64,000 bases of DNA from NCBI GenBank assembly GCA_036850595.1, contig CM072154.1:15631330-15695329 (forward strand). The letters run 5' to 3'. A program made the translations under genes and the position numbers. Source of the stretch: Rhyacichthys aspro. Its lineage: Eukaryota; Chordata; Actinopteri; Gobiiformes; Rhyacichthyidae. A model generated the notes under the pieces. The model had not been told where the DNA came from, searched no databases, and was given only the letters and a program-made list of their open reading frames with translations. Below are positions 13,728-25,214 of the stretch, piece after piece (position 1 is the first letter of the stretch; each line of letters opens with the position of its first letter).

Positions 13728-14100
13728 GGTGCTGAGATCCTAAGGGTCCAAACAAAACTGCAAAAGTAACTATTTTGATAGAAAATCAAGATGAAACTCA
13801 CAGATTTCCCCAAAACTTACCAGAAAGGAGAAAGACAGACGGACGGAGAAGCAGCAGAAGATCCCCACTCACTGATGGGACATTAATGGAGTGCCTCAGA
13901 GCTTGGAGGGAACTTTGTGGTGGGACACAATCTTTTGGAGCCCTTGTTGTGTTATAAATAACTTTACAGATAGTTTGTGCTCTTTATCACCATTCCCTAA
14001 TACGGTAGCGGTGGCAAACAGGGCTTGATAAAGACAGTTCCTGACACGACACAGGCATTTATCCTTCACACTGTGTGATAACTCAGGCTTGTGAGACACT
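13728..14100 (-). promoter_or_regulatory. tnnt2: tnnt2 5' UTR, noncoding exon and compact promoter
   Basis: The ATG exon has an acceptor at 13740-13741 (minus-strand cttag). A GTAAGT donor on the minus strand (plus acttac at 13815-13820) marks a noncoding first exon from 13821 to roughly 13925. A TATA-like sequence (plus gttataaata) at 13951-13960 sits about 30 bp upstream of that end. Further upstream are an M-CAT core CATTCC at 13992-13997 and GATA-type motifs near 13985, 14027 and 14075. M-CAT and GATA elements are established parts of cardiac troponin T promoters. The whole promoter would fit in about 200 bp before the lad1 3' end. Confidence 0.45.
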
Positions 14101-14129
14101 AAAATAGATTCAAATGAAACACAAATGAG

Positions 14130-14584
14130 GTTTTAAAAAACATTTATTACTCAGACAGGCAGCTTATTGCCCACATAAACCTTTACAAAGACAAGATTGT
14201 ACAACATTATAGCATTAATTCGATCACAAAAGGCAAATTAAGACCATCACCTGTATAAAGTGCTTAAAACTGCAAAGACACAGCAAAAAAGCAAAAGGTT
14301 CCCCATTTTTGTCTCCTCTCTATTCAGTCCCTGCTTTTCTTTATAGTTTAAAATCAGTGGTGATGCAAATATACAACAAAATGCTTCTATCCCTCTCTAG
14401 GGGTGTTCCTTCTGAGTGCACTAGTGGTAAAACATAAAAGCCTGAAGCGCCATTCAGTCCGATCTCTCTCTGCCAGTTTTAAACCCTGCAAATAAGCACA
14501 AAAACACAAGGAAATAATTAGTCACAGAGTGCGATTTATACGTATATAAACTGTACTGGATATAACACAATCTCACCCGGTGGA
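14130..14584 (-). other. lad1: lad1 3' UTR, split by an intron, with polyadenylation signal
   Basis: After the lad1 stop (14585-14587) a GTGAGA donor (plus tctcac at 14571-14576) and an acceptor (minus-strand tttgcag, plus ctgcaaat near 14486) suggest a terminal noncoding exon from about 14485 downward. An AATAAA on the minus strand (plus tttatt at 14143-14148) gives the likely end. A 3' UTR intron is inferred from splice motifs only. Confidence 0.45.
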
Positions 14585-17500
14585 TTAAATATTCCCAGAT
14601 TTCGAGGCACTGTCACCAGCTCTGTTCTCAAACAGACTCCTCTTATTGGTGATGTCCACATGTCTTAAGTCCTACAACACATTGAATAAAGTAAGAAAAG
14701 ATCATGTAAACAACAAAATGGTTAACAATCTTAACCAAAACCATGTTATTGTAATGTGTTGAAAGAGCACTTAAGCCCTCTAGTGGCCAATCCCTGCCAC
14801 GAGCGTGATTGTTCATGTTAGACTTGTTTTGACTAAAGAAATGACCTTTGAGGACACATTTCCCGCCTTATACTAATACGGTCACAAATTTAAATGAAAT
14901 TCTGAAACACTGCTGTTTAGCCTTTGTTACAAATCTATTTGTCATTTACCAACCGAGGGACTTTGTGAAGATCCAGTTTGGTTAGTCTTGTTGATCCATT
15001 TATTAATCCGTTCAGACATCCCGGATCTGAAATTCCTGAATTCCTAATAAGACATAAAAAAGTGTCACCTCACAGTCAGGCAGCCATACAGTGAGGATTG
15101 TTCTTTATGCAGTTCAGAATAATAAAGTCTTCGTACCTGTCTGCTTACTCCGGAGCTGGTGGAACTCTGGGCCTGCTGCTCCTTCTCAAACAGTCCTCTC
15201 TTCCTGGATACTTCTTCCATCAAGGACAGAGTCTTCTGGGCCACATCAGGAGAACGGACCATTTCAGATTTCTGTTCAACCAGATGTGGAGGGGGCATTG
15301 TTAACATGAGTAACATTTAAAAAAAAAAAACAATTATCAATATTATGTCATTTTTGAACAAACCTGTGCTGCTTGGGCCAGTCTCTCCATCTTCTCCTGA
15401 ATGGATCTGGATGAAATCCTTTGCCTGGAGCTGGACAAAACAGATGCACAATTTAAAAATTATAATACTAAAAAGAAAAATGCTACTTCACAAATCAAAC
15501 AATAGTTAAACACAAAAAGTTAAAGGCTCAGTATGTAGTTTATTGTTTGCATGTTTGTAGGAGATCCTTTTGAAAAACTCTATGTTCTTTTTTTTCACTT
15601 TAATTAATTAACTCTTATTCTTTGAGTGAACTCTAGCTCCTTTCATATCGTTTTTCTGTATTATTTCCTTTCGCAAATTGCTATTAACATCCATTACACT
15701 GCAGTAAAATGTTAAAATACAAGCAGAGGGCAGTAGGTTTACAAATACTTTTATCGTCATGAGGTTCCTTTAAAATGACTTTAGAAACATACTTTCTTTG
15801 GAATGATGATGTTTTATCTTCTTCTGGATTTTGCTCCTGGTCAAAAATAATAATAAACAATTTTCGAAACAAAATTAAAAATGCAAGTCACAGAAAAGTT
15901 TTATTATGTAAAATTAGCTCTTACTTCATTGCATTCAAACTTCTTTGATGCAATCCTGACACTTGCACTAAAACAAAGTGAAAAGTTCAAGCATAAACCA
16001 AAATAAGGGATAAATATAAAGCTGAAAATGTTTCTGTACCTTCTTTGCAGCGGCGAACTCTCCTCGTCTTTCTTTTTCATCATCTGTATGTGACAAAGAG
16101 AAAAGTCTGTCTGTGTTTAAAGCTGTCACAGTGCTATAAATTTACAGCTATAATCAACCACACGCAAATAACTGATGTCTGATAATGTGCTTTATTAGTC
16201 AAATGTGTTCACATTAATCCTAACCTTAAATGTGTTGTGTGTGTGTTGTTTTTACCCTGAAAGAGATGGTCCTGGAGCTCTGTCTAACAAAGGCAGGCTT
16301 AGTCGTTGGTTCAAAGTTAGAGCCATTTTCAGTGGTCTGAGGTAAAAAAAATAAATTCATTAAAGCTGTTCTGTTTCGTTACCGTAAATATTATAATTTT
16401 AACACAAGAGGGAGCTGTTGCCTAAATGACAATCATTATCTTTCGACTGCACTTCCTGATTGACAACCAAAACATCAAAGGTTATTATATTGCGTGAGCA
16501 TCCACCTCATGTGTGTGTCCGTTCTGAATAGGGCTTTGAGCTGCCCTCGTCGAGGACCAGTTTTCTCGTGGTGATAGAGGAGCCGGAGGAGAGCAAGGGC
16601 TCATGGGAGTTGTGTGCCCACTTGAAGAAGGACTTTTATCAAGTGAAATGGACACAGAGCTATGACGCCAGAAACAAAAAGTCAACTGAGATCATTCCAA
16701 GACAAACTCTGTCTCATCAAGAGTAATATAAAATGTAATATAAAATGTGTCAGACTAGATTAAATAGATTAGACCAAGTATCCACAAGCATGTAGGGAAC
16801 TAAATCTAATAAGTAAATGTCACAGGCTTTTATTGAAGTGTACCTGAGAAAATGTTCTGTAGTTACTTTCTTTATTCTAGTAATTACACCTGATTATACC
16901 CTGTTTTATCTTCAGAAATGACTGATTAAGAGAAATCCTTCTTAATGCATAGGCTTTAGAAAAGAAAGAAATAATAATGCGTTAGCTAACCTGACAAACT
17001 TGCGCGCCGGGTTAGTTGGTGGTTTTGAATCATGGTCTTTGGCCGGTGACTCTCCATTTTCATACTAACAAAGACAGAAACGGAAACAACATCAATATGA
17101 GCATACAAGCCTTTGTACACAGCCACTCCTTCTGTTACATAACGAAATGCTTATGGCCTCATTTGCAGCTACACTGCATGTGTAAAAGATAAAGCTGAAA
17201 TAACAGCTCATCTTATCAAAGTTTTAGAGATGGTTTGCAGGATCACTGTAGGTCGGATTATGTGACCACAGATGTGTAATTCCAAATTGGTGTATAATAT
17301 GTTCAGTTTTACTTTTAGGTGTTATTTATTTTGAGCTCTACTTCAACAAAAAATAGTGATAACAGCAATAACCCTTTGTAAGTAATAAGTGAAAGTAGTA
17401 AAGTTAAAAGCCTCCCTAGTGTTGCTTTTGAATATACAGGTAATAATTAACATGACTCTTTGCGTGGGGTAAATAACCACATGGCAGCATTGCACTTTGT

Positions 17501-18949
17501 TATGACTGAGTCATGTATTACAGGTCTGACAGAAAGATTTCTCAGTAGCTTGTCTGTTTAAATTATAATTATTTTCTTACTTGTCTGTCTGTGTTGTTGG
17601 AGCTCGTCTCACTGCTAGTGCTGCTCCTGGGGCTGCAAGTGACTCTTTTTGTGGCTTGTTGTGGTTTAGATAAAGTGACCACAGAGCGTGATACCACTGC
17701 ACTTTCCTCCTCATCTAAGTCCCCCAGTAGCTCCACTCTGGCCTCTCCTCCTTCATCTTCATCTTCCTCTTCTCCTTTCTGCCGCCGGAGTGTCTCCACG
17801 TGCCTCATCCTCCGCTTTTCGTCTCGGGCTCGCAGAATCTCCACAAAGTCAAGCTGCATCTGCTCCACACTGTCAACAAACACAGCGTAATACACAAAAC
17901 TAAACACATGATAGATGTTTTCTCAAGGCCTGTCAGTACTGAGTCAGATCAGGTTACTGTGACAATGTAAACTGTCTCTTTGAAAAGTGTATCTCATCTT
18001 AAGGTGACAGCTTTCATTACTTTTCCTGCACGGTATCAGGTTTGAGTGTATTTGAAATATATCCACATGACACAGTCCCATGGGGCAGAAGTGTACATAT
18101 CCTCCCTCTGTGTTTGTGTAATCTTATCTCAAAAATGTGCATTATAATAGAAAGGACTCTCAGAAACCAGCTGTACCCTATGGTTACAAACCAAAAAGAA
18201 GAAGAAAAGGCAGTCTTAAAGGGTAGAAATGCAAATGCTGGTGAAAGGTGGGACTGACCTGTTGAGGCCTTGGGTTGTGTCACTTGTGGACGTCCCATGG
18301 GTGCTGTCACTCGGGTCTCCAAGAGTGGGACTGAAGTCAGTATCAGGGTCAGTGGTACTGCTCGAACTCTTCACCCTCCTCCTCCTCTCCCTCTCTGCCT
18401 CTTCCTCATCCTCCATTGTCCACTGCCGCGCAAGGCTGACCGAAAAGTAAAAGCAGGAGCAGGACAGTTCACATAGAGCCAACGAAAAACTGCAGAAACT
18501 TTACAAATGCACTTTACTGATGCATTAAACAACAATTGAACACAAGGTATACACTGTGAGATTATGGTTATAACGGTTGTACAGAACCTGCTGTACTAGT
18601 CCAACTACTGCTTGTAAGCAATAAGATACACAACTTAGATTGAAAATATTACTTGTACTCATGACATTATAACTCATATTGCTGCAGCTTGTTAGTCTCA
18701 AAAGCACATTTCTTCCCAGAATTTGCTTATATCACAATTAAACCTGGATGTGACTGTTAAGACTGAAAATATTACATCATAGCTTTAACAAACATCTACA
18801 ATGGTGGCCCAGAGCCTTATCCAAATAAAACATATGAGCCTAAAGTAGCTCAGCAGTGCTACCGAGCTGCTTCTACAGTGCCCTTTAAAATCGATGCACA
18901 GTTAGTCTTACCTGGACAACGCTGACCAGTTTTTCCGACTGATGGACAT
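14585..18949 (-). CDS. lad1: Ladinin-1 (basement-membrane anchoring-filament protein)
   Basis: Ladinin is a basic, mostly disordered epithelial protein of the anchoring-filament/hemidesmosome region and of actin-rich cell edges. Thirteen coding exons in transcription order: 18912-18949, 18259-18435, 17581-17869, 16991-17064, 16506-16659, 16256-16336, 16040-16083, 15925-15967, 15793-15836, 15364-15430, 15137-15271, 14954-15043 and 14585-14671. They join in phase to 440 aa (human about 517). The N-terminus MSISRKNWSALS followed by LARQWTMEDEEEAERERRRR is the strongest match to mammalian ladinin. The middle is Ser/Pro/Glu-rich with a run of acidic residues. The C-terminal third has SASVRIASKKFE, SIQEKMERLAQAAQ and repeated basic RKRGLFE / NKRSLFEN blocks. 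One donor (after 16506, GTGGAT) is non-ideal. The gene lies between tnnt2 and tnni1 on the same strand, as in mammals. Confidence 0.9.
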
Positions 18950-19130
18950 TTGAGATTTAGTACAACTACGACAAAAAAGTCCAACAGCTCAGCGACTGAT
19001 CAGAAACTCGACTGGCACTGTGAGGGCGGCAGTAAAATGACAATTGCTGCAGCACAAAGCACCTTTAGCCCGGCGTTTACGGGCGAGTCACGTGACCAGG
19101 CAGGTAAGCGACCCACCTGGACGATAGCTC
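18950..19130 (-). promoter_or_regulatory. lad1: lad1 5' UTR/promoter with a GTCACGTGAC palindrome
   Basis: Immediately upstream of the lad1 ATG (plus cat at 18947-18949) the sequence is relatively GC-rich. A perfect 10-bp palindrome GTCACGTGAC at 19087-19096 is an E-box of the USF/TFE type. No TATA box is evident. A 105-codon plus-strand frame crosses this stretch but has no domain features. Confidence 0.4.
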
Positions 19131-20473
19131 CATGTATGCATATCTACAGTTCTGTTAGTGTCAGACACAAGGAAGCGATGCCGTTAGATGAACTTTATGC
19201 GCAGTATGTGCTCATTGTGGGTGTTTTATTTTGTAGGGAAGAAAAAATGTTTGCATTTAGCAGTTAGTATTCGGGATTGGCAAGTTAAACACGCGCATTG
19301 TTTTGGGACTAATTCAGCATTGAATAAATTGAGTGGAAATGCATTAAAATAAGAAAATAAATCAAAAACTATTTATAGAAAAGGCAAAAATAAAACCGAG
19401 ACTGACTTGTTCCTACAGTAAAGATGCTTCAGTTCTGCAAATGGCTTCATGCGTCTTTAACATGTATTTAATGCTCTCTGACAATCTACAGTTTGACTCA
19501 TTGTTTGCGAGTGTGTCAGACCACACCCCTCACCTGCAGCCACGCTGTAGTTAATCTGTTGGACTCTGACCCTAATTTAGACACACTGAGAGAGCCTTAA
19601 ATGCGCAGGCTTCCCACTGGTACTTTCAAATAGGCAGACTGGTGTTAGCTATATTGAGTAATTAAAGCAATATAATACAGATGACCACTCAGACCATATC
19701 AGACTGTAAAATCCATTTTATTGAGACATAAACACATATAGCTATGTATGTATTCAGTGACAGGTGACACTTACAGCCCTGTTGATTAAATGATCAAATG
19801 AAAGTGCCACTTTATGAGCATGCAAAACACTCAGTTTTACAGCAGGACACAGACCTCAACGGGATACTATCATATCATCAGAACTGTGTAGCTGCAAATA
19901 CAGAGTCAGATGCAAATGTTTGACTAAGTTCTCGTGATCAGTGAATCTAATGTAGGGTATAATTTACACAACAGGATGCACAAACATAATTATGTAATTT
20001 TACTTCTGCTGCACATATTTATTTGCTATTATTACTAATATGACACTGACTGCTAATATTACTACTTATAAAGACACATAAAGAAGCAGACACTAAACCC
20101 ATCTCTGTAGTGCACTTTTGAATTGATGGCTGCATGCAAGACCAAGGTTTAAATAACAAAACAATGTGCTGTATTGAAATGTATTTATTATTGTGTTCTA
20201 ACAGTTTTTGATGGTTGTAAAGTTGCAAGATGAAAAATAATTCGGAACCAAAAACAATATATCCACAGCATATAATAAAAACCTTCTGCAAAAGTTGAAA
20301 TATTGTGAAAAGCTGCCTCATACTTTGACATTTTTGTACAAAATTTGGTTTAAAGGTTAGGTAGCCTTTTCTTGTAAATGCCACTACTTCATGCATTAAA
20401 TTAATTAAATAAGAAGCACTTATTGAAAAGAGTTAGTTGCATTATCCCTCTTTCTATCTGTGAGGATTCAGCT
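19131..20473. other. Spacer holding the tnni1 3' UTR
   Basis: There is no gene on either strand. Two AATAAA signals on the minus strand (plus tttatt at 20184-20189 and 19717-19722) are candidate tnni1 polyadenylation sites. A perfect MEF2 consensus CTATTTATAG lies at 19369-19378. The 125-codon minus-strand frame at 20019-20396 is AT-rich 3' UTR sequence with no domain. Confidence 0.4.
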
Positions 20474-22000
20474 TCACTGAGCAGCACCCTTGGCAGCGTC
20501 AAACATCTTCTTCCTTCCCTCCATCCCCGACATGGCTTCCACATTCTTCCTCCAGTCACTGTCCTCCACTGGCCTCTTCTGCAGAAAAATGCAGTCATCA
20601 AAGAAATACTAGCAACAGATACTGCAAAGACACTGCTGAATGCTGTTCAATATTGAAAATTAAAAACAAAAAAATGATGTGTAATTCCCCTATAGTGGAG
20701 AACAACACATACACACACTGACCAGTGAAGCAAACTGGACTCAAAAGCTTTGTACAATGGGATCATTGTTCATTGTGCTGTGCTTGCTCTCAGACTCACT
20801 GCGCTGCTGCTCAGTATCTCTAACACACCCTTCACAAACTCATAAACACTTTCAGGTCCGACGTCACCTCCACATCTAAAACACATGAGTTCTAACCTGC
20901 TTATATATAGAGTAGTGTGGTTATGTCTTTATGGTACAGACCTTCTCAGTGTCATCTTTTTTGACAGACTTGAGGTTGGCTCGTAGGTCCATAGAGACTT
21001 TATGCTTAGAGCCCAGCAGCGAGCGAAGGATGGCGTCAGCAGACACACGGACACGTCTGAGATTGGGCCTCTTGAATTTCCCCCTGAGGTCCAAAACCTT
21101 GATGTTCAGGTCTTTAATCTGGGATAATTGTGATATTTACATGACATGGCAAAAACAAACAATAACTGTAACACAAAGGGAAAAAGCCTGATATACCTCA
21201 CGTGTGTTAAGCATGACTTTGGCTTCAATGTCATATCGCTCCTCATCAACTACATCGATCTTGGCATGAAGCTCTTTGCAGAGATCCTAATGAGACAAGT
21301 TTTTACATTTGAGGAACTCAAGGAGTGTTCAATTTGTATTGTTCCTTTTATGGTGTTGAATTACTGGGAAACCCACTCAGAAGTCTAAAGGAGAATGGGG
21401 GCCGTTTACCTGGAGTTGTGCAAGGCTCATGCTACTGGTGTTCAGAGGAGGAGCTCTTTCAGCCAGATACTTCTGTTTCTCCTCCTCTTTCACCACCACC
21501 TCCTGCTCCAGGTCTTCTTTGGCTTTAGCCACCATTAAACTCTGCACAACAATCATCCCCAAACAATTTAAAGTCTACTTGTGTGTGTGAATTCAGATTC
21601 TGTGACACTAACAACACAATTAAAGATGATAGGCCTTGAATATTTGAATAATGCACAATACAATGTGCTGCCCCCATGTGGTCAAAACCATGTAATGCAT
21701 CTTTTATTACCTTTAGCATGAGCTTCCTCGATGCTGAAATCTTTGGCTTTCGCTGGAATGAGAGTGTATATAATGTCAAAACACAAAACTTTTACTCTAG
21801 AGCCTCTAAATTTTAAATGTGGTGTATTTATCTTATCTCAGGTAATCTTGATGTGTGCATGTAATTTTAGCCCATACCTCTTGCCTGTAACAGAAAGAGA
21901 AGATAAACAAATGGTAAACAGGAGTAATTGTTTATATCTATGTGAATTACACAATGTAGATAAGAGCACAATGCCTGATCACTTACACATGCTCTGGCAT
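20474..22000 (-). CDS. tnni1: Troponin I, slow skeletal type
   Basis: Troponin I is the inhibitory subunit that holds actomyosin off at low calcium. Seven coding exons in transcription order: 21987-22000, 21878-21884 (only 7 nt), 21711-21752, 21410-21541, 21197-21286, 20942-21118 and 20474-20578. They join in phase to 188 aa (human TNNI1 187). The protein starts MPEHVQERKPKI and lacks the long Ser-rich N-terminal extension of cardiac TNNI3. The IT-arm helix (SLMVAKAKEDLEQE), VDEERYDIEAKV, the inhibitory and switch regions (RGKFKRPNLRRVRVSADAIL, LGSKHKVSMDLRANLKSV) and the C-terminal WRKNVEAMSGMEGRKKMFD are all present and near identical to vertebrate slow TnI. The acceptor just upstream of the ATG (plus ct at 22019-22020) shows that the first exon is noncoding. 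The position beside tnnt2 reflects the ancient TnI/TnT gene pairing. Teleosts have several tnni1-like paralogues; the exact one is unresolved. Confidence 0.95.
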
Positions 22001-22018
22001 CCTGTTGATGATTTCTCA

Positions 22019-23196
22019 CTGGAGGAGGGACAGACAAAATTAAAACACATATTGTCTGAGACATACAGTGAACATTTGTACTGTTTTGTTTTTCTGCTTT
22101 TAAATAGGTTGCAGATTTTTTATATTTGGACATTTACATCTCCTCACAAAATGGAAAAACATTTTACTTTTTATCTTCCAGAGGCCTCATTTAATACTAC
22201 TGCAGCATCCATCAGAAAAATCTTTTGTCACAGGGCTTATAGAATGCCTTGACAATGGTATAAAAGGGAACTGTAAGTACAACACTGATACTAATATTAC
22301 ATTTGGTGTCCTAAACCATGTTCATCATAAACATTTTGTATTTGATGCAGGATGTTTAAAAACTGAGTAAACATAACTTGCCTTGATGTGTCAAATCATT
22401 GCTAGTATAGTTTTATCATCACCTTTTGTCACCTCTTATGCCCTCTCAGCAGCTGAAATATCCCCCTACCTCCTTCCTCCTCTCTTTTCTCACCCCATCT
22501 CACCCCTTTGATCCATTTCACTGCCTGGTTCCAGCTGAGAATATTGTCCCATAAGATCACCTATCATAACAGGGTTACAGGCTGCTGCCATGGATTAGCC
22601 ACATTCCTCACTGATAGCTATCCCTCACCCATGTCTGCTGCCTCACATCCACATCTTTCTGGTTGGGATTATCTCAGAGAGTGGAATTTAGAGTGGCCTG
22701 TCTCCCCAAATAGACAGCGGAGCATCTGATGGACAGCTGTGGAAGATGATTGTACTCTAGGGGTACCAGGCCTGGCCCAGGGATTTACCGGCTCTAACTC
22801 ACGGATGCCTCTGAGCCTCTGTGGTGCGGCCAATTTGGCAATGATAAAAAAGCAGCTAAAGGTGCTTTGGAAAGTTCACGTCAGACTGGAATTTGAAAAC
22901 TGGCTCTAGATCTGACTAGTAATATATCACTGTAACATTTGCCAGTTATGGCTTTTTGTGCAGTTATGAAAAATACATGCAAAAACACATGTGTACTACT
23001 TCCTGTTTTAGAACTTTAGCCAGTATCAAGTTGGTTGTAAATCTATGTGACAGTCTCATAAATTTGGTCTAATCCTGATCAAATTCCATATATTAGAGAC
23101 AACACAATTAAGAGTAGCACAAATCTACATGCAGAATTATCCATAATGCACCATATAATAAGGATGGTACACAAAACATATCCAATAGTCACTTAC
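22019..23196 (-). other. tnni1: tnni1 intron 1 with CAGCTG E-boxes
   Basis: This presumed first intron lies between the noncoding exon and the ATG exon. Three CAGCTG E-boxes are visible near 22450, 22531 and 22732, the first beside a pyrimidine/CACC-like stretch. Intronic and upstream E-box/MEF2 enhancers are established for vertebrate troponin I genes; their use here is inference. No coding frame is supported. Confidence 0.35.
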
Positions 23197-23290
23197 CAGT
23201 AATGACAGAGAGTTTGGACAATGGCAGTCAGGATGGACAGACGGGAGATGATACTGATGATTTGGCGTTCCCCCTTTTTAAATGCACCAC
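23197..23290 (-). promoter_or_regulatory. tnni1: tnni1 noncoding exon 1 and TATA-like promoter
   Basis: A GTAAGTG donor on the minus strand (plus cacttac ending at 23196) defines the 3' end of a noncoding first exon. A TATA-like TTTAAAAA (plus ctttttaaat at 23275-23284) lies about 80 bp upstream, so the exon would run from about 23250 to 23197. Confidence 0.45.
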
Positions 23291-25214
23291 CCACTGCCCA
23301 TTTCTCTCTTTCTCTTTAGTCAGTGGAGGCTATTGTTAGTCTCTCCATCTCTCCTGTATTCTTATCTCACTTTGTCCAGTTGTCTCCCCGACATTCATGA
23401 TAACACCACGGACAGGCAGTTAGAGCCTATACTTTTGGCTGTGCATGAAAGGATGAAGACGGACCAGTGCCCTAAGTGTCTTATAAAACTAACTCCTGGC
23501 TGTGCAGTCACTTACAGTGTCTATTACATAACACATATAAGAAGCTTAGATCCTCATATTCTGAATGAATTGTGGCTGGCAGACACTGGAAATCTTATTC
23601 GATGCGTAAAAATATGACACATTTGCTGTCTGGAAGTGTTCTTTTACAGAAAAACCTAACCAATTGTTGCACTGTGATTACCTGTAATGGCTCAACATAT
23701 AGAGAGCAATAAACTCTGTTGGCATTTGAATGCTTCAGATAAACTTCCACACGATAAGGTCACACAGGTCAGTTTACCTACTTTGTCAAACCTATGTTTA
23801 TCCAGCCTTCAGGATTTGTTTGTAATATTGTGCACCATTACATATAAAGGTTTATGAAGTAAATGCACCCTGGACAATTTTATAAAAGGTTTGGGCGAGA
23901 CATTGTACAGAGAGGTTTGAACAAACACTGCTTGGGACAGGATCATTTCATGCACCCAACTGGATTTTTTTTGACAGCCACAAGGGGTCACTCAAGTAAT
24001 GCTGGATTTAAATTCAATAAGTTTTAATCATTTTTACAAATTGCTCTTTTTCTGTAGGCATCAGGATATACTACTGTTCTCTGATTTGGGTGAATGAAGC
24101 TATGTAAAAACAATTTATTTAGATTTTAAAACAGATAACTTTTGCATTCAATGTTATGTACAAACTATAACAGTGGTTTTGAAAAGTGGCAGGAAAAGCA
24201 GAAACTGTTCAAAACAGTGTAGACTTGTTTGCTTCCTGGTTGTCCAAGTTGTGCCAGAGGAAAACAATGAGTATCCTTGATGACCACTTAATTTAAAATC
24301 ATGTGATATGAGTGTGGCCTTAATAAAACGTGCTTACATAATTTGTAAAACATGATGTGGACAGAGACCTTTTTATTCTCCAGTTTTAAAATAAAGACAT
24401 ATTGTTTGGCATTAATAAAGACATATTGTTTTGCCTTATTTTGAAGGTCTGTTGGCAAAATTCCTAAAAGCTCAATTTTTTGTTGAATTCCGATATGGTT
24501 CTTTTAACTTTTTCCTCTTTTCAGGTGTTACTGTCAGCATTCTATTTTGTAATTAATCCTGCTCCTTATTGTAAACTTATATGACAACAAAGACAAAAAT
24601 CAGTTTGAAAATATAAACCCAGTATACACTATCCCGGTCCCTCACACCTCCACCTGTCCTATGCATTTACACCTTGTGTCCAGCAGACACTGATCCCTGG
24701 TTGGGTGTCTCCCTTCCTTGCGCTGCTACTGGCCCTGTGCTGACTCATGTGGCGTGGCCAGCTCTGGGGCTTTCCACAGTAACTAGAGAAGTTACCACAC
24801 AATCCTCCTTTTATCCCTGACCTGCACTAAGCCGCATAACCACACACGAACTACAACTCACACAGACACTTGACTGAACAACATACTGTATGAGAGTCTT
24901 TTCTAACAGGAGGTTCAAATGCTTGCCGGTTTCATGCTGGGTGTGCTCATAAGCTTCTGTGTATGACTCTGCGTAGGTGGATGTTTGTGTCTACATGCCT
25001 TAAGCTCATTGTGCCTCTCATTAGTTTGCTCTAGTGTTGGCAACAAAGAAAGATGTCCTGACTACAGCACACACGCAAAGTTGGGCTGTATGTGCTTTTC
25101 AGCCGCAATAACGTAAAGTCACAACTGGAATCGGATGAGATTAGAACAGCTACACCTTTCTAGTGTCTAGTTTATTATTAGGGACTCAAGTAGAAGTCAG
25201 CTTTGTATAATCAA
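23291..25214. other. Intergenic region between tnni1 and phlda3
   Basis: This is about 1.9 kb of AT-rich sequence upstream of tnni1 and past the 3' end of phlda3. I see no protein-like frame: the 111-codon plus-strand frame at 23282-23617 has no domain or splice support. A direct duplication of the phrase ataaagacatattgttt occurs at about 24392-24430. Slow-muscle enhancer elements of tnni1 would be expected here, but I cannot point to one. Confidence 0.4.

Noticed and set aside
14770..14790. CTCF-like ccctctagtgg in a lad1 intron
   Set aside because: Only 12 of 14 positions fit; not listed with the stronger sites.
18950..19267. 105-codon plus-strand frame divergent from lad1
   Set aside because: It lies in the lad1 5' UTR/promoter, has low-complexity Ser/Thr/Lys start and no homology I recognise; open by GC content.
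21731..22252. 173-codon plus-strand frame over tnni1
   Set aside because: It runs antisense through tnni1 exons and introns, is AT-rich and has no recognisable domain.
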